Shown: positions 32,470-46,057, counted from the first letter of the stretch. The stretch: DNA of 64,000 nt from Guyanagaster necrorhizus (GCF_019112545.1 NW_025064887.1:850524-914523), one strand, 5' to 3'. Notes: a model not told the origin generated them from the sequence alone. Program-made: numbers and translations.

Positions 32470-35400
32470 ATGAACGCTAACCACACTAGGAACTACTATG
32501 CCCCTCAGGTATATCAGAATAATGTCTACGATGGTTACGATGTCGAGTTGGATGGTTATAACGATGAAATCAGTGAGTGTATGCGCTTTCCTTGTTCTGC
32601 ATACCTTCACATCCTGTAGTGGACTCTTCTCCATCCCCGCCTGAGAGAATGAATAGAACCAATTCCACCTACAGTTTTACTCCACAATACCTTCCGCACT
32701 ACGATGATCCAATAGAAGACTATGTCAGCACAACCGATCCTCGGATTTCTGACCAGCCTTATTACGAGGATGAACAATGGGAGGGCCAGCAGTTGTATGG
32801 ATGCGACAAATTTCCTGAACGACAGGGGAGTTTCGCTCATGCTATAACAGCTGACCCGTGTCAGAACGAGGCGGTTCCTTGTGAGTACCGTTCCCTTATG
32901 GTGGATAATTTCTGATTTGCCTTTTAGCGACGATGAGGTACAGTCAACACCAAGAACACCAACATTTGTCAAGGAACTACCGTCCTTTACAGCAGCGCCA
33001 ACCGCCGCATACTCCAATTTCGCATTCCCTCAACGCAGGCCGACCATCAAAAAATGATCTTGCTCGCGAAGAACCTTCATATAGGAGTGCGAAGGGTATT
33101 AGACTGAGACCAGTTACAGAGCTTCGTATGTTCTGTGTTCCAACTGCCTGCGTATATTACCGAATCGCTTGCTAGCTGATATGTATAGAGCACTATTCAA
33201 ATTCGGCGTTTTTAACGCTGTCCAGTCCTCATGTTTTGATACGGTGAGATTTATGGCTACTATTAATGCTTCCATTCTTCATATGCCTTAGCTCATCGAA
33301 AACAATGAAAATATAGTACGTCAACTGGGTCTTTTCAGTGCTCTCATCTCACAGCAATCTTGTAGGTAGCGAGCGGTAAGTCCGAGTCAGCGTTGTATGC
33401 ATGACCCCTGCACACAAATATAACACCCAATGCAGCACCTACTGGTAGCGGAAAGACTGTTCTCTTTGAATTGGCAATCATAGAGATGTTGAATAGGACG
33501 AGTAACGCATTGGACAACTCAGTAAAATGTGTCTACCTGGCACCGACGAAGGTAGGAGAGTTCTGACTGATACTTCATTCACGCACTAAATTTTTCGTAG
33601 GCGCTATGTTCGGAGAGATATCGTGACTGGACAGCCAAGTTCAGTTCTTTGGGTATTAAGTGTGCGACGATCTCTTTTCTCCCCATGTATCCGCGCTAAT
33701 AGCAAAGATAGGCTGCGAGCTGACAGGTGATACTGTTCACTTTGGAAAGGGCGTATGGGGAGATGCGAAGAATTCTACAATTATGCCAGTTTTTTTATAT
33801 ACCTATGTGACTGGCCTGACTGACTAATTTTCAGTGTCACGACGGTAAATGGATTTTTAAGCGCATGGGGCGCCAACTTAAGTGATAAAACGACAGGCTG
33901 AAAAGTGGGACAGTCTAACAAGAAATTGGTAAGAGTCCAGCAGCTTAGCAAGAACTTCTCAGATGATGTTTCTTGAGCCAGGGGTGACCATGGAAAGATA
34001 TTATCTTCCATTCGGTTAATCTTGGTAGACGAGGTATCTCTATCAAGTGATCTCATACCCACGATATCACAACCTTTATTCAGGTCCATATACTCAATGA
34101 ATCCAGAGGTAGCACCCTCGAAGTTGTCATTTCTCGGATGAAACTACGTGGATCCAATGTCCGATTCGTACTCGTTTCGGCGACAGTTCCTAATACTCAG
34201 GACATAGCGTCTTGGATTGGGAGTTCCAGACGTGATGGTAGCTCGGCGAAAGTCTTCGAAGTATGCAAATTTCTTTCAGTTTCAGGCGCGGCTAAAGTCT
34301 ATGTAGTTTGGTGAAGACTTCCGCCCTTGTAAGCTGAAGCGCGTTATTGTCGGGGTTCCTCGACAACGCAATCAGAATGATTTTCAATTCTCCAAAATTC
34401 TTGACTACAAATTGTTCTCGACGTTACAGACTCACTCCGTTGGGAAGCCTATTCTTGTTTTTTGTCCAACCCGGAAGGGTGCGGATTAGTTCTTAATAAC
34501 CAATAACTTATATGAAGGGTAATCACCGCAGGTGTCTTCGCCACTGCCGAACATATGCTCAAAGATTATCTTGAAGCCAAAAAAAAGAAGCAATCTTTGC
34601 CTTGGACCCATTCCGAAAGGTTGTCTATGACCTCATTCTGTTGCGCCGATAACAACTAACACCGATTCTGATCAGAGTTGAACACCTCTTCGAAGATAAG
34701 CGTTTGGCTGGTAAGTTGGTATTATTCATCTATGTACGTTCTGCTCAGATAGGCAGAATGGTCGTCATATGGTATCGGTGCCCATCATGCAGGGCTGTCG
34801 TTAGATGATAGACGTGCAGTTGAAAGCCTCTTTTTAAAGGGAGTCCTTCGGATAGTCATAGCGACATCAGTAAGTCTGACCACTTAATACGATCACAGCA
34901 ATGAAACTCTTCATCTGCCCAGACCCTTGCTGTGGGAGTTAACCTTCGTAAGTGGCGCTCAATACATGTATTTTCCGTTCTCACATTTGTCCAGCTGCCC
35001 ACTCAGTCGTTATCAAAGGGGTCCAGACCTTCCAAAACAACGTTTCAGTCGAGTATTCTGATCTTGATGTCATGCAGATGCTTGGTCGTGCAGTGAGAGC
35101 TTCCTTTCTGATTCGGGTCTGATCTTGCTCAGTTTGCCTTGCCTTTTACAGGGTCGACCCCAATTCGGTGAATACCGCTGAGCATCTTGCTGATTAAGCG
35201 AGTGTTAACACCTTCATAGACAGTGAAGGGATGGCTATAATATTATGCGAGACCGAGCTTGAAAGCAAATACCGAGAGCTCGTTCAAGGCAAAACCATCC
35301 TCGAAAGTTCCCTTCATGTGAATCTGTCTGAGCATCTCAACTCAGAAATCGGTTTGAAGACTGTTACAAGTATCAGCTCTGCCACCGACTGGCTTCGAAA

Positions 35401-38400
35401 CTCGTTCCTGTTCCAGAGAATTCGAAAGAATCCTCGTCACTATGCGCTCGGAAAAGGCGAGGATCAGACCTGGGAGGAACGTGTTGACGATTTGGTCATG
35501 CAGAGCATTAAAAAATTGAAGGAATCTGAACTTATTACGTGTTCCGAAGAGGGTGAAGACGGACAGCTGAGTTCTACAGAATACGGGGATATTATGAGCA
35601 AGGTGGGACCTCGTCAGTTATTCGGATTCATCAGATTTGATCTCGTTCTAGTTCTACATTCGTCAGGCCACAGTGAGTATAAACCGCGTAGACTTTTTTT
35701 GAGCTTCAGATTGACCACAATCCCAGATGAGGGCCATTCTGACTCTACCAGAACGACCAAGTCTCCGGGATATAGTAAGCATTCACTATCATATTTGTCT
35801 CTTTCCTGATCGTCGTTGGCGGGTGCGCGCGGCAGCTTGAGATGATTTCTGCCTCAGAAGAGTGGGTTATTTATCAGACACCTTGGTTCGGCAAAACTGA
35901 AGATATCGAAGATTGAATGAATCCAAGATGCGCGCTTCTGAGAAAACGGTAAGGAACACCATTTCCCAGTCATTCCAGTCGCATTAGATTAATTCGGTCA
36001 GTATCTGAATAAGCTTCGGCGACATAATGACATTCGCTTTGAAGTCAAGAAGGTTGAGAAGACCTCAGACAAGACTTTCTTGCTGATCCAGGTTTGTGGC
36101 GTTCTCGGAGTGTTTTGTGGTTGCTAATGGTTCCCATAAGGCTGTTTTGGGTGGTATCTCTCTTAATTCACCTGAATACAAGACAGGCGATAGTCAGCCT
36201 CAGCTAGACGCATTTAGCGTCTTTCGTCACATACCACGCATCGCCAGAGGTCTGCAACATCTTACTATTCTTCCTGTCGTATTTGAACTGACGACTGCTT
36301 CAGCCGTCGTGGAAGTGGCAATCACGAAGAAACGTGGTGCGCAACTGAAGCACGGGTTCGAAGTGTGAGTCTGAGAAAGAGCCAGTCCTCAGACTTCTCA
36401 CCAGAGCACAAAGATTACGATGTCTTACTGCGAAGGCTTGGGAAGATCGACCCGTGGTGTTGCGTCAAATCGAGTCAATCGGAGAGAAATCGTAAGAAAA
36501 TGATATCTCCTTGATATTTCATTAATGCCTAGTCTCCATTAGGTTAAAGGTAAAATGAAGTTTCCCATCAAGAAAGGTGCGGCTGAACATCCCATAGGTA
36601 CTGGCAGAGCATGGCATAACATCGATTGATATTCTGCGTCAGCAAGATTCCCTCAGACTTGAGGCAGTAAGGCCAAATTTTTCTTGTCTTGCCAACATTT
36701 TTAACTCGTCCTTGTATAAGCTCTTGAATCGACGTCCTCCATTCGGCCTTGAGATGTTGGCATCCGCACGCGAATTTCCTTCTTATATGCTGAAAATAAC
36801 AGAGATTGAAGTTCGCACTAGCGACGCAGAAAAGCCGGTGGAAGTCGACTTGTCCATCGAATGTGGATTAACCGATGACTCTTTCACGTCCCAGGCGAAG
36901 TCCAAGAAGCAAAAAGGACGTGTTTACAATATGACCTCAATCATTACCCTTACCTCTGACATGGAATTGATTGACTTTCGCCGTATATCGTGGGTGCCGA
37001 TATCTTCATCTCATAACTTATACCATTGATTCTCTGCATAGAACGAAGTCATTGAAAGAAGCCAAGATTTTTGAAGTTACTGCAGAGTTGGAAAAGCCGA
37101 GCCAGTCAATCGCTATCTATATATCTTCCGTAGGTGTCTCTACTGGTCGGCAACTGTGAATACTTACCTTCACTCAGGAATGCGTAGCGGGAGTTACAGT
37201 GACCAAGTTTTACAAACCTGACATCTCGTCGTCCCAATACCCTACTAGAAATACTCGTCCCCAAACTTCACTGGTTCGTTCATGTTATTTTGTGCTTTCA
37301 ACATCAGCTTATCTTCTCTTATAGGAGCTAGAGCTTCAGGATTATGAAGAAGATCCTGGATTTTGGGACCTGATGGATGGTGCCATTGACAGTTCGGATG
37401 AAAAGGCGGAGGTAAGGGATCTCATCAAGAAAAAAGAAGGTTCGTTATTTAATTCATGAAACTCGCATATTGTCATTTACAGACAATATCTTAGATGTGG
37501 GCACTCGCCCAGCAAAAAGGAACGAGCATGGCTCCAACATCTTAGCGGCTCTGGACAACCCAAAAACTACCCAAAAGCTACCGAACGGAAATTACCTGTC
37601 ACCCCTTTTCGCTTGACCGTCCTCCATGTACGCTGACAGGAATTAGATGCAACCATTCTTGCAAGGACAGAAAAAAATGTCGTCACCTTTGGTATGGCCG
37701 CAATGCAGTAATGCTTTGTTCTGATGCGTTTCACTCCTCTAGCTGTAAAGAAGGAACATTGCATCCACCGAAGAAAACAGCGCCGATAGCTACGACGATG
37801 AAACCCTCGGTCTCTACTGCTAAACCTAACGCCTCCAAATCTTCTGAGACTACCTCTCAAAGTTCTCAATGGCGAAGGGTCTTGGACACCAAGAAGAAGA
37901 CGCCTACACGCCCTGACCGCACCATAGAAAGACTAGAAGCTTTGCACAAGAACACTAACGTTCAAGACAACCTTAAGCTCACTGGAGGACAAAGGATCAA
38001 ACTAGAACCCATTCCTGACCTGAAGAAGCGGAAGCGAAAGGCCGCTCCTGACCCAGAGATCAAGTTCGCTGACATTGGAGATTCTCAGCCACTGCAAGAT
38101 GTGTGTCGTGACATCTCCTACCACCTAGACGACGACGATCTTCCCGAGGCTCACAAAATTATGACTTCTGCTCCTCAGAAACACATTCCTTCTTCTGACG
38201 ACTTTGCTGATTCTGATATCGATGCTTTGACTCGCAGTTTCCCTGACGACGATGACTTCGGCGCACGTCCTGCTTCACCTCTAAACATCCACTTTTCACT
38301 AAGTCCTCTGCCGAAACGTATGAAGTTCAGTGATGGATCGCCGAAAGTGGGTCCTCTCTTATACTTATCAATATTTGCATTGAGATGCGTTGGTCGTAGG

Positions 38401-38723
38401 TTCAGAAGGACCCTCTTTTTGTCTCTGTCTCAGGTTCTGACAACGGTGTGATTGTCATTGATGATGACAAGTCGGTCAAAGCTGAGAGCAAGCAAGATGA
38501 CTACGATGACTTCACCTTGGACCCTGCTTGCTTTGACATCATACCTTCCACACCAGACCTGACTATGACTTCGGACCATAGTTTTAGCAGTCGGCAGGAC
38601 TTGAGCGTCGTGATGCAAGAACATGACTCTGGAAATCCGGTCGAGGAGAAGATGGAAGAAATCGACGACTTTGCAGAGCTCGAGGCTTGGTTGAACAGTG
38701 GCGCAGTTGAAATCATTCCATAA
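32470..38723 (+). CDS. HFM1: Meiosis-specific Ski2-like DNA helicase HFM1/MER3
   Basis: 3'-5' helicase that stabilises recombination intermediates for crossovers in meiosis. About 39 exons close to 1441 residues. Motifs: SELPDMYR-type entry (TELPDMYRALFKFGVFNAV), Walker A SAPTGSGKT, DEVH box (LVDEVHILNESRGSTLE), SATVP, HHAGLSLDDRR, ATSTLAVGVNLP, QMLGRAGRPQF, then winged-helix and Sec63 regions. A zinc motif CNHSCKDRKKCRHLCC near residue 1125 is typical of HFM1. The N-terminal 210 residues are Tyr/Gln-rich and disordered; the acidic C-terminal tail is long. Microexons: 33366-33375, 33835-33844, 35152-35167, 36543-36549 (7 nt). Intron 33785-33834 is GC-AG. No lesion is seen. Confidence 0.93.
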
Positions 38724-39293
38724 GGCTGATTGTGACTTTTCTGTACAGTAAATCGACATTCTTTATGGTTCATTATCACATCAGTATCGGTACTAGTGGT
38801 CCTAGTGAACGTTTAAACGCCGGTCGGTATGCCTGAAGAAAATAGAGAAAAATTCCCACCGCTCGTCTTCGATTACGATGATCCTCAGGAACGAATATTC
38901 TTTTTTTCTTTCTTATGGTCCCTTGGACCTTCGCTGGCTTTGGGCCTATGACGAATCGTTATCTTGACGGCTTTCGCGAGAAGATGGTCTGAATCCTGAT
39001 TCTACATTAGTGCTTGGTGAAGATGGGTGTCGATTTGGTTGTGCGTGCTATGCCTTTGCTCTCATATTCTGTCTTACGATGGTTTGAAAGATCTTATTGT
39101 GTAATGCTAGTGCCAACTACACATACTTACGCGGTAAAGTGCCGGTAGTAGTAAGGCGACATCGTGGCACTGACACGCCGTTTGATCCCATGTATTTTTA
39201 TTCTGCGAAGACTCTTCTATACGTCACATATTCACTCAACACGAACATATAGTGCCAATAACTCGGCAAGAACTTAATTCGTCCTCTGCAATT
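38724..39293. other. Intergenic
   Basis: HFM1 3' region and the promoter of the next gene. Nothing else recognised. Confidence 0.4.
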
Positions 39294-40481
39294 ATGGACT
39301 CAGATAGCGTATCTTCCTCAAATTCTTCGGAGTCTTCTAGGGAGTTGAGTCTTACCGGTGACTCTCAGTCAGAATACGAGATCGTTGTAACGGAAGAAAC
39401 GAAGCAACAGTTTTCCAAAGGGTTCAAGAAACGCCCTAATGTCCATGACCTCATGCGCTGGAAGCAAAATCATAATGACATGGTGAGTGTTTCCAACCGC
39501 ACGACCAACTGCCAGTCTCGAAGCTTTCCATTAGGTATGCAAGAATTGCCTGTTACGCGGGCAAGTCTGCACGCCGAAGGACAATTCGGCCGTATGTATC
39601 AACTGTGAGGAGCAGCGAGTCCGCTGTAGTCGTGCCTTGCAGGAAAAGAAGACACGAATGCGACGTTTGTTGAATCTCTCGTATCCGGAGTTGGATTTTT
39701 TAGTGGACTGGTATGAGAAAAGAAAGATAAAGCGTAGCCTTGTTCGGAGGCCACCCATCACTCCAAGCTCCAAAAAGACGAAGTTTCAAGACACTCCGAC
39801 ATTGAGCCCGGAGATCCAAGCGAAGACAGCAAGGGCTTGCCGATATGAACCTGAAGAGGATCAGTACGCTTCTTCGCAAGTGAGGGTTGTCGTTCTTTCC
39901 TTCACGTGAACAAAAACTGAGCCTCATCATACAGACACTAAGCTCCAGCCTTGTCTATGAACATGACCCAATGGACCACGCCACCGCTACAAACTTTCAA
40001 GAAATGTGGAACGAATACATGAATGATCATCGAAGTGCAAGCCCTCAAACGCCCTCTAGGGAAGATGGTGCTGGTCTTGACTTCGTGACTCTTGAACATA
40101 CAGACACTGTCGGTGATCTGGAAATGGCGAATCACGAAGGCCCAGAGACTTCAGCTGAACGTGCAGATGTTTTCTTTGACGGGACTGTGGCGTCTACAGA
40201 AGGTATATTATCGTTTAAACTTTACCGTATATCTCAACGTACAAAATGAAGGTGCAGCTGAAAACCTGGCGGCTCTCACCTATATCGAGCTTCTCTTGCA
40301 CAAGAGGGAGGTGGAAAACATCACTGAAAGCGTGAGGATAGGGAATATCACTCAGTCACAGCTGGTCAAAGCACTGGAGGCCGTCTCGGACGGGTTATAT
40401 GGACTCGCGATGAAGTACGATGTGGGCTTCGAGTCAGGACAAGCAAGTTTAGTGGGAGGGCCAGAACAGCAAACTGATTAA
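39294..40481 (+). CDS. Hypothetical protein with Zn2Cys6-like cysteine cluster
   Basis: Four exons, 39294-39482, 39535-39879, 39935-40202 and 40252-40481, close to 343 residues (an in-frame ATG at 39252 could add 14). The N-terminus is Ser-rich. Residues about 64-90 read C-x2-C-x6-C-x8-C-x2-C-x6-C (CKNCLLRGQVC then CINCEEQRVRC). This is the spacing of fungal binuclear zinc clusters, so DNA binding is possible. A basic stretch follows (KKTRMRRLL, WYEKRKIKRS). Not assigned to a known regulator; it resembles the many agaric proteins with lone cysteine clusters. Confidence 0.65.
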
Positions 40482-40872
40482 TGTATGCATGATATTACTT
40501 TAACAGTGAAATGGATGTTAAAATACCGGACAAAGCACTGGTCTGTCCAAGGTCTGTCGGAAACAATGTGTTTGGCCCTTCCGGGCCGGTTCTTCACGTG
40601 GTTGCATCCTGCCCCTCATTCGCAAGTACTACGATAAATTTTCCCGGCGCCAAACAGGCAGGAGGAGTTATCGCAGAAAGCCTACATCAATCTGTCAGCT
40701 ACTATCCCGTAAATCAGGTTCGGTATATCTGTAGGCCCCGTTTCCTTGGTACGCGTCGCTGAAAAAGGGGTGGCTGTGACCATTGGGTTCAACGTTTCTT
40801 GTCGTGTTCCTCGTATATTGTGGGTTTACTTTCTTTTCTTGTCTTTGCGCTGACTGAGGTGATAGGAAAGCT
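40482..40872. other. Intergenic
   Basis: No feature recognised. Confidence 0.35.
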
Positions 40873-42550
40873 ATGGTCCTCGCGCTCTCATGTGCCGAGT
40901 GCGGAAGCACTTCAATATCCCTCGATACGGTCATTGCCAAGCACCACGATGACCAAAGACGCGTACCGCTATCTTCAATAGCCTCCCTACTATGCTCAAA
41001 TGACTCTCCTACGTTTCTGGAGCGTAATAACCTAAAAGCGTCGGTCAACAGTGTCGACGAGGCATTAGACCAGCTTGCAATTGACATTCACGAAACTTCC
41101 GAGGCCCTCACTAGACTGAAAGAGAGGCGCGACCAACTTCTGGACGTGAAAGCAAATATCAGATAGCATTAACGCCCATTCGACGCGTGCAGCCCGAGAT
41201 TCTCATGGAGATATTTTGGCAGTTGATGGATGACGGAATGTACAACGTTCTCGACGTTAATACGGGACCTTGGGGTCTGGGTCGAGTGTGTAGCAGGTGG
41301 AGGGCGATCATCAATTACCACTCGTCCAAGCTATGGTCTAAACCGACATGTCACATCTCACTCATCATGCCTTTCCCAAAGAACCCGCTTTCCCTTCTCA
41401 CCACAGCCCTCAGCCGTTCCGGACAACACGACCTCACTGTTTCTTTCTATGATTTGACACAAAGCGTGTCCCGTTTGAAACTATATCAGCACTTCTCCAC
41501 CTCTTTATGAACCACTCGACTCGGTGGAGGGAAGCCAGGCTTACCTTACGACTGACCCTCTGCGATGCTCTCACCGTCGTCCGTAGTCGGGTCCCAGTCC
41601 TCACTGTGCTGAGTTTGAGGTGCTTGGAACCGATTCAGATGTTGGTTGACGCCTTCGAAATGGCTCCTTGTTTGATGGACATTACACTGATGGGAATGGG
41701 AAAGGATGCGAAAATCCCCATACCAGGCTCCCAACTGGTTCACTTTTCAGATGACCGGGTGTACAGCGACTTTGCAGCAACCCGTCATTTCCTCAGTATC
41801 ATTAGCAAGTCCTAGCAGCCCAAAATGTTCGAAGTGGGCAGTTACCATCCTGAAGGCGATTCATCCTTGTCTCTTAACCCACGCATTCGGAGCCCATCTC
41901 TCATACATTTCGCCGCATGCGATCCCAGCTTAATACGTAGTCTGGAGTTACCAACACTGCAGAGCATGCGTTTAATACGCAGCGGAATGGCTGATGAATT
42001 GGAAGTGTTGACTTCGCCGGACGCGCTCTCAGCTTTGCACGGTATGCTCAGCCGTTCCCAGCGCTCCCTCACTCTCACCTGTCTCGTCATCCACGAGGCA
42101 TACATCGACATGAACCTCATCGGCATAATGGAAATATCCCCCCAAATGACGTTCCTCTCTCTTCATGTTTGCAACGGACGGTGGTCCCAAGCCTCAGATG
42201 AAACGTACCGAAAACTACTTTCCCGCACGGCGGAAACTATTGCGGACAACAGGCACAACATTCTTCCGCACCTCCAATTTTTTTATATGGACGTCACTAA
42301 TAATCCGCACGATGGGAATATCACTTTCGTCAATCGTGGATTCGTGGAGATGGTTTCGTCACGGTGGTCAAAGTCACCTTTGAAGTCGGTTATTACAATT
42401 TTGAGTACTACACCCAGGATACGGTTGATCAGCCCGGGAATGTTGTCGCGCGAGGATGTACAGACTCTGAGGCAGTACCAATCGGCAGGGTTAGATATCC
42501 AGGTCTGGGCTGATGATGATGATAGCATGGATCGGCGTCGTTATGTGTGA
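40873..42550 (+). pseudogene. F-box protein pseudogene
   Basis: Agaricomycete F-box type: an N-terminal Cys pair (CAECGS), a helical stretch VDEALDQLAIDIHETSEAL, then an F-box core VQPEILMEIFWQLMD...VCSRWRAII and leucine-rich repeats to RRRYV. F-box proteins recruit substrates to SCF ubiquitin ligase. The frame changes near 41166 (one base missing just before ALTPIRRVQPEI) and near 41500, and a TAG at about 41813 interrupts the rest. Three lesions show it is not functional as one protein. Confidence 0.75.
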
Positions 42551-43350
42551 TCGTTGAAGACCACAGAATAAATCAGGTCAGGCTTGACAGTCTTTTATGC
42601 CCTTGGGTGGAAACTCACGAGCTTGCTAACAGAATTGTTGGGATAGTCATTTTGTTAAGTGCCCATGTTCAGAATCAAAAAGTATTACACAGAGATTAAG
42701 CTTACCGATGCTTGAACACCACCTAAGCAGGTTTGTATCATGAGTTAGCACTCGGGGACAGACGAATGACACGTAAGGCTGTGTGACTGAAGTGCCTGTA
42801 GGCTTTACACAAACGAACAGCAGTGAAACGATGGGCTACATCTATTGCAAACGCGCCAGGGAATGACTAACGCATTTTACAGGCTTTCATAGTACTTATT
42901 TAACTCACAAACACCCCTAAAAATGACGCTTGCAAATCTGAGCAAGAATACCAGTGGCGACTTGACTGTCAAAGTTGGCAAACGGAATGATTAGCGGTGC
43001 TGTCCGATCCCGAAATTCAACGGTATCTAAGGATTCTACTTCGGAAGGTAAGGTACTAGTTGTCTTTGGCGAATTTGAAGTTGGGAAGCCCGCACAACGA
43101 TCCTTCAGCTTGTTCTTTTCATCCAACACCGCGCTCATTTTCAAGTCATACGCTCACTCTCTCAACGTTCCAAGCCGACGCAAGTGTAATCTTGGTATGC
43201 CTTTGACTTGCATTGCATTAGATGTTGCACACAGCTAATTTTTTTAACCACGGCGCCTATCTTCCACATTGCTTGATAAGGTGAAGTGCGCTGTAAAATG
43301 ATATCTATTATGCTTGTTGTACTGACTGAATGCAGCAGTTTTTAACAAAA

Positions 43351-43614
43351 TCATGATCCTATCACTAGCCTGCGCCGGCTGCGGAAGAGACTCGACATCC
43401 CTGAATACAGTCAAAGCATCAGGATGACTAATGACGTGTACCACCTTCCATAGCTTCACTACTACGCTTAAACGATGCACCCACCATCTTCGAGCTAAAA
43501 AGCCTCAAAGAGTCTGTGGACAGCGTTGACGAGGCATTGGACCAACTTGCAATTGACATCCATGAATTGTCTATCGCCCTTGCGAGGCTGAAAGAGGGGA
43601 GACAAGCTTCGTAG
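43351..43614 (+). pseudogene. Truncated duplicate of the F-box gene N-terminus
   Basis: Aligned with the first 90 codons of the gene at 40873: MILSLACAGCGRDSTSLNTV and, one frame on, SVDSVDEALDQLAIDIHEL. It ends in TAG before any F-box. A partial duplication about 2.5 kb downstream of its parent. Confidence 0.65.
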
Positions 43615-45201
43615 CCTTGACTGCTGGCGCCATAAATTAAACGGTTTACTTTGCTTGTGTCAACAGTCATGGTCACTCCCGAATCCCGAAAGAGATAATA
43701 GGCTAGCATCCGGTTACAGGCAGTCCGTAGTACTCTGTACAATGGTTATATCTCCTTTGCCGATCATGATCATGGATTCATGCTACCTACCTACCTACCA
43801 TGGTGATGATTGCACGTTAATGCACAAAGCCACCTGAGTTCCGTCTAAGTTCAACGGAATATTTTTCGCCAAAATTTTCTCACCAAACTGGAATACGCAT
43901 GGTATGCCGTTACATGCCACATGAAAGGGTTCCGAGAGCGTCATCGTACCTCAGTGCTCCGTACTCTTGATCTTCAACCATCATCGTGAATTCAGTCTGT
44001 CGGGTAATTCTTTTATTTCTCGACCAGAGCCCCTTGCTAATAAGATCATATGGAAACGGACATGCAACTATGGACCCCGTGCCTGGCGATACTCATACTC
44101 TCAGCGGAGCTTCTTAGAACCTGGCTTATATCCGTGGGAGTCATGCCACACTTGAAACTTCGAGGACGAGCACGATACTTAGAAGAATAGCTTAATTCAG
44201 GCCTGAGCTTTGCCGTCCTGATAATAGCGCATCTGTTCAACGGAGCTATTCGACGCTTCTTTCAATTCTATGCCATGATTCAGATGCCCGGCTCCAATCG
44301 TGCCGAGTACAGCGAGCGTACTTCTGATTTTGGAAGTTTTCAACAATTACGAGGCGGTTTTCTGATGACCTCGGTGTTACGACCTCGTATACTAGTGCCA
44401 GCTCCAAAGCAAAATAGCTTTACACTCAGGTAAAGCCAGCTCCAATGAATGAGGTATTGACGATAATTTGGACAGCTTTCAGCGGGTTTCTAATTTATGC
44501 AGTCGGCTGAGTGGGGCACAAGGGCCTCTTCGAATGAGTGCTACGGAACAATTCTTAGCGTGGCTGTTAGAACGCTTTGCGGCAAACACAGGGTCAACTT
44601 CTTTCGATATTTCTGGTTGGTCTGCCGTATTTGAACTGCAACTCAACATCTCCCGCTTCAAATTCTGTTCTTAGGCAACTAGTACTATTCGAGTCTACTC
44701 CCTTAAATCGCTTTCACCTATGACAGTCCGGTAGCGACGCAACGTCGACAATGTCACCCACCAGGATGACAGCCCGCTGACGACTCTAGCGAGTATACTG
44801 TATAGGAGACTGCGAACAACGTCGCAGTCGGTCCAAGGATGGCACTTCGGAACTCGACGAACTTCATTTTCTGATTGTAAATTGTAATTTACTCCCAAAG
44901 AGTATTCTGGCTGCCAATTCCCAGGGCCAACGTTTCCTTGACAGGACAGTGACGCACACTATTCATCTCACCAGCATCCTTCGATTCCTACACATATTGG
45001 CCCAGAATCGCTATCGTTCTTCATACTTGGGCTTAGACTATGTGTGCAGGCTGTTATGGCACCTCAATTAGGATCAGGTGGCTACTAGCACCTTTCCTCG
45101 TCTCCTCTATAAAAGCATAGACAAGTCGAGTCTGAGAAGGCTCAAGTTCACGATGCCTGCTTCATAATATTCAATGAATGTCCTCTTACCTTGATTACCA
45201 G
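43615..45201. other. Region without a supported gene
   Basis: Short frames only. May include decayed repeats of the F-box gene, but no alignment was convincing. A TATA-like site CTATAAAAG lies at 45107-45115, before the peroxidase remnant. Confidence 0.3.
45107..45115 (+). promoter_or_regulatory. TATA box before peroxidase remnant
   Basis: CTATAAAAG about 90 bp upstream of the first surviving peroxidase exon. Probably the original promoter, now next to exon 2 because the first coding part is gone. Confidence 0.4.
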
Positions 45202-45857
45202 AGGCCTACAACATCGAGCCTGCGCTTCTCTTGGCCATCGCATCGACTGGGAATGTCATAGACTTTACCGCTGGCACTTTCACTCTCGACGTTCTCAAAA
45301 AGTGAGTGTTTATCTTTCGACTTGAGAGTATCATTTATCGGCATATGTATGAGAACTCCTTTCAGGCATAATGTCATCGAACATGATGCATCCATTTCCC
45401 GCTCCGACTTCCTGCTCGGAGACAACCTTCACTTCAACGAAACTATATACACAGCACTCGCGCAGTCCAACCCCAGCGTCTCTTATTACAACACGACCTC
45501 CGCGGGGCAAGTTATAAAACAGCGAATTGCCGACGATAGGCTTGCCAACCCGAAAATCTTCTTAACACCCGTCAACTGCGAAATTCATGCTATAGAGTCG
45601 GCCCTGTATCTGAGTGTCATGGGAGATCCGTCGACAGGTGTCGCACCTAAGCGGTCCGTCTCTCCTCAAAGTGTTTTCCCGAAGCTGAACTGAAATATTT
45701 CACCTCTAGGCTTGTAGATATATTTTTTAGGGAGGAACGTATGCCTTTTGGGGGAGGGTGGAATATACCAAGTATGCTTATCAATGAGGCGTCGCTGTTG
45801 GAGCTTGGGAGTGATATCGTTCAAGCTAGTGGTGATGACTGTATACAAGACATCTAA
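45202..45857 (+). pseudogene. Heme-thiolate peroxidase (chloroperoxidase/UPO family) lacking its first exon(s)
   Basis: Secreted heme enzymes that halogenate or oxygenate organic compounds with H2O2. Three exons (45202-45301, 45366-45653, 45710-45857) are intact and in frame: EAYNIEPALLLAIAS, HNVIEHDASISRSDFLLGDN (EHD active-site motif), YYNTTSAGQVIKQRIADDR, ESALYLSVMGDPSTGVAPK, FFREERMPFGGGW, stop TAA. The N-terminal part with signal peptide and the PCP motif whose Cys ligates heme is not found upstream. Without it no active enzyme can form. Confidence 0.8.
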
Positions 45858-46057
45858 CGTTCACTTGGTACCTACGATTTCAAAAACGACGCTGATAACT
45901 GCCAACGATGACATCCAACTACTCTCGGTTCCACCTTCCTCTTCTTGGCACACCAGAACTTAAAAGCATAGGTAGAATGGTTCGAATTGATGATATTTTG
46001 TTCCGTTACATATCCTAGTTCCAACGACGCCCATTTTCATGAATGTTGTCATACTAG

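Noticed and set aside
35168..35219. Stops after GRAGRPQFGEYR in HFM1, suggesting a broken helicase
   Set aside because: A GT-AG intron from 35168 to 35219 restores QFDSEGMAIILCETE; the whole gene closes in frame.
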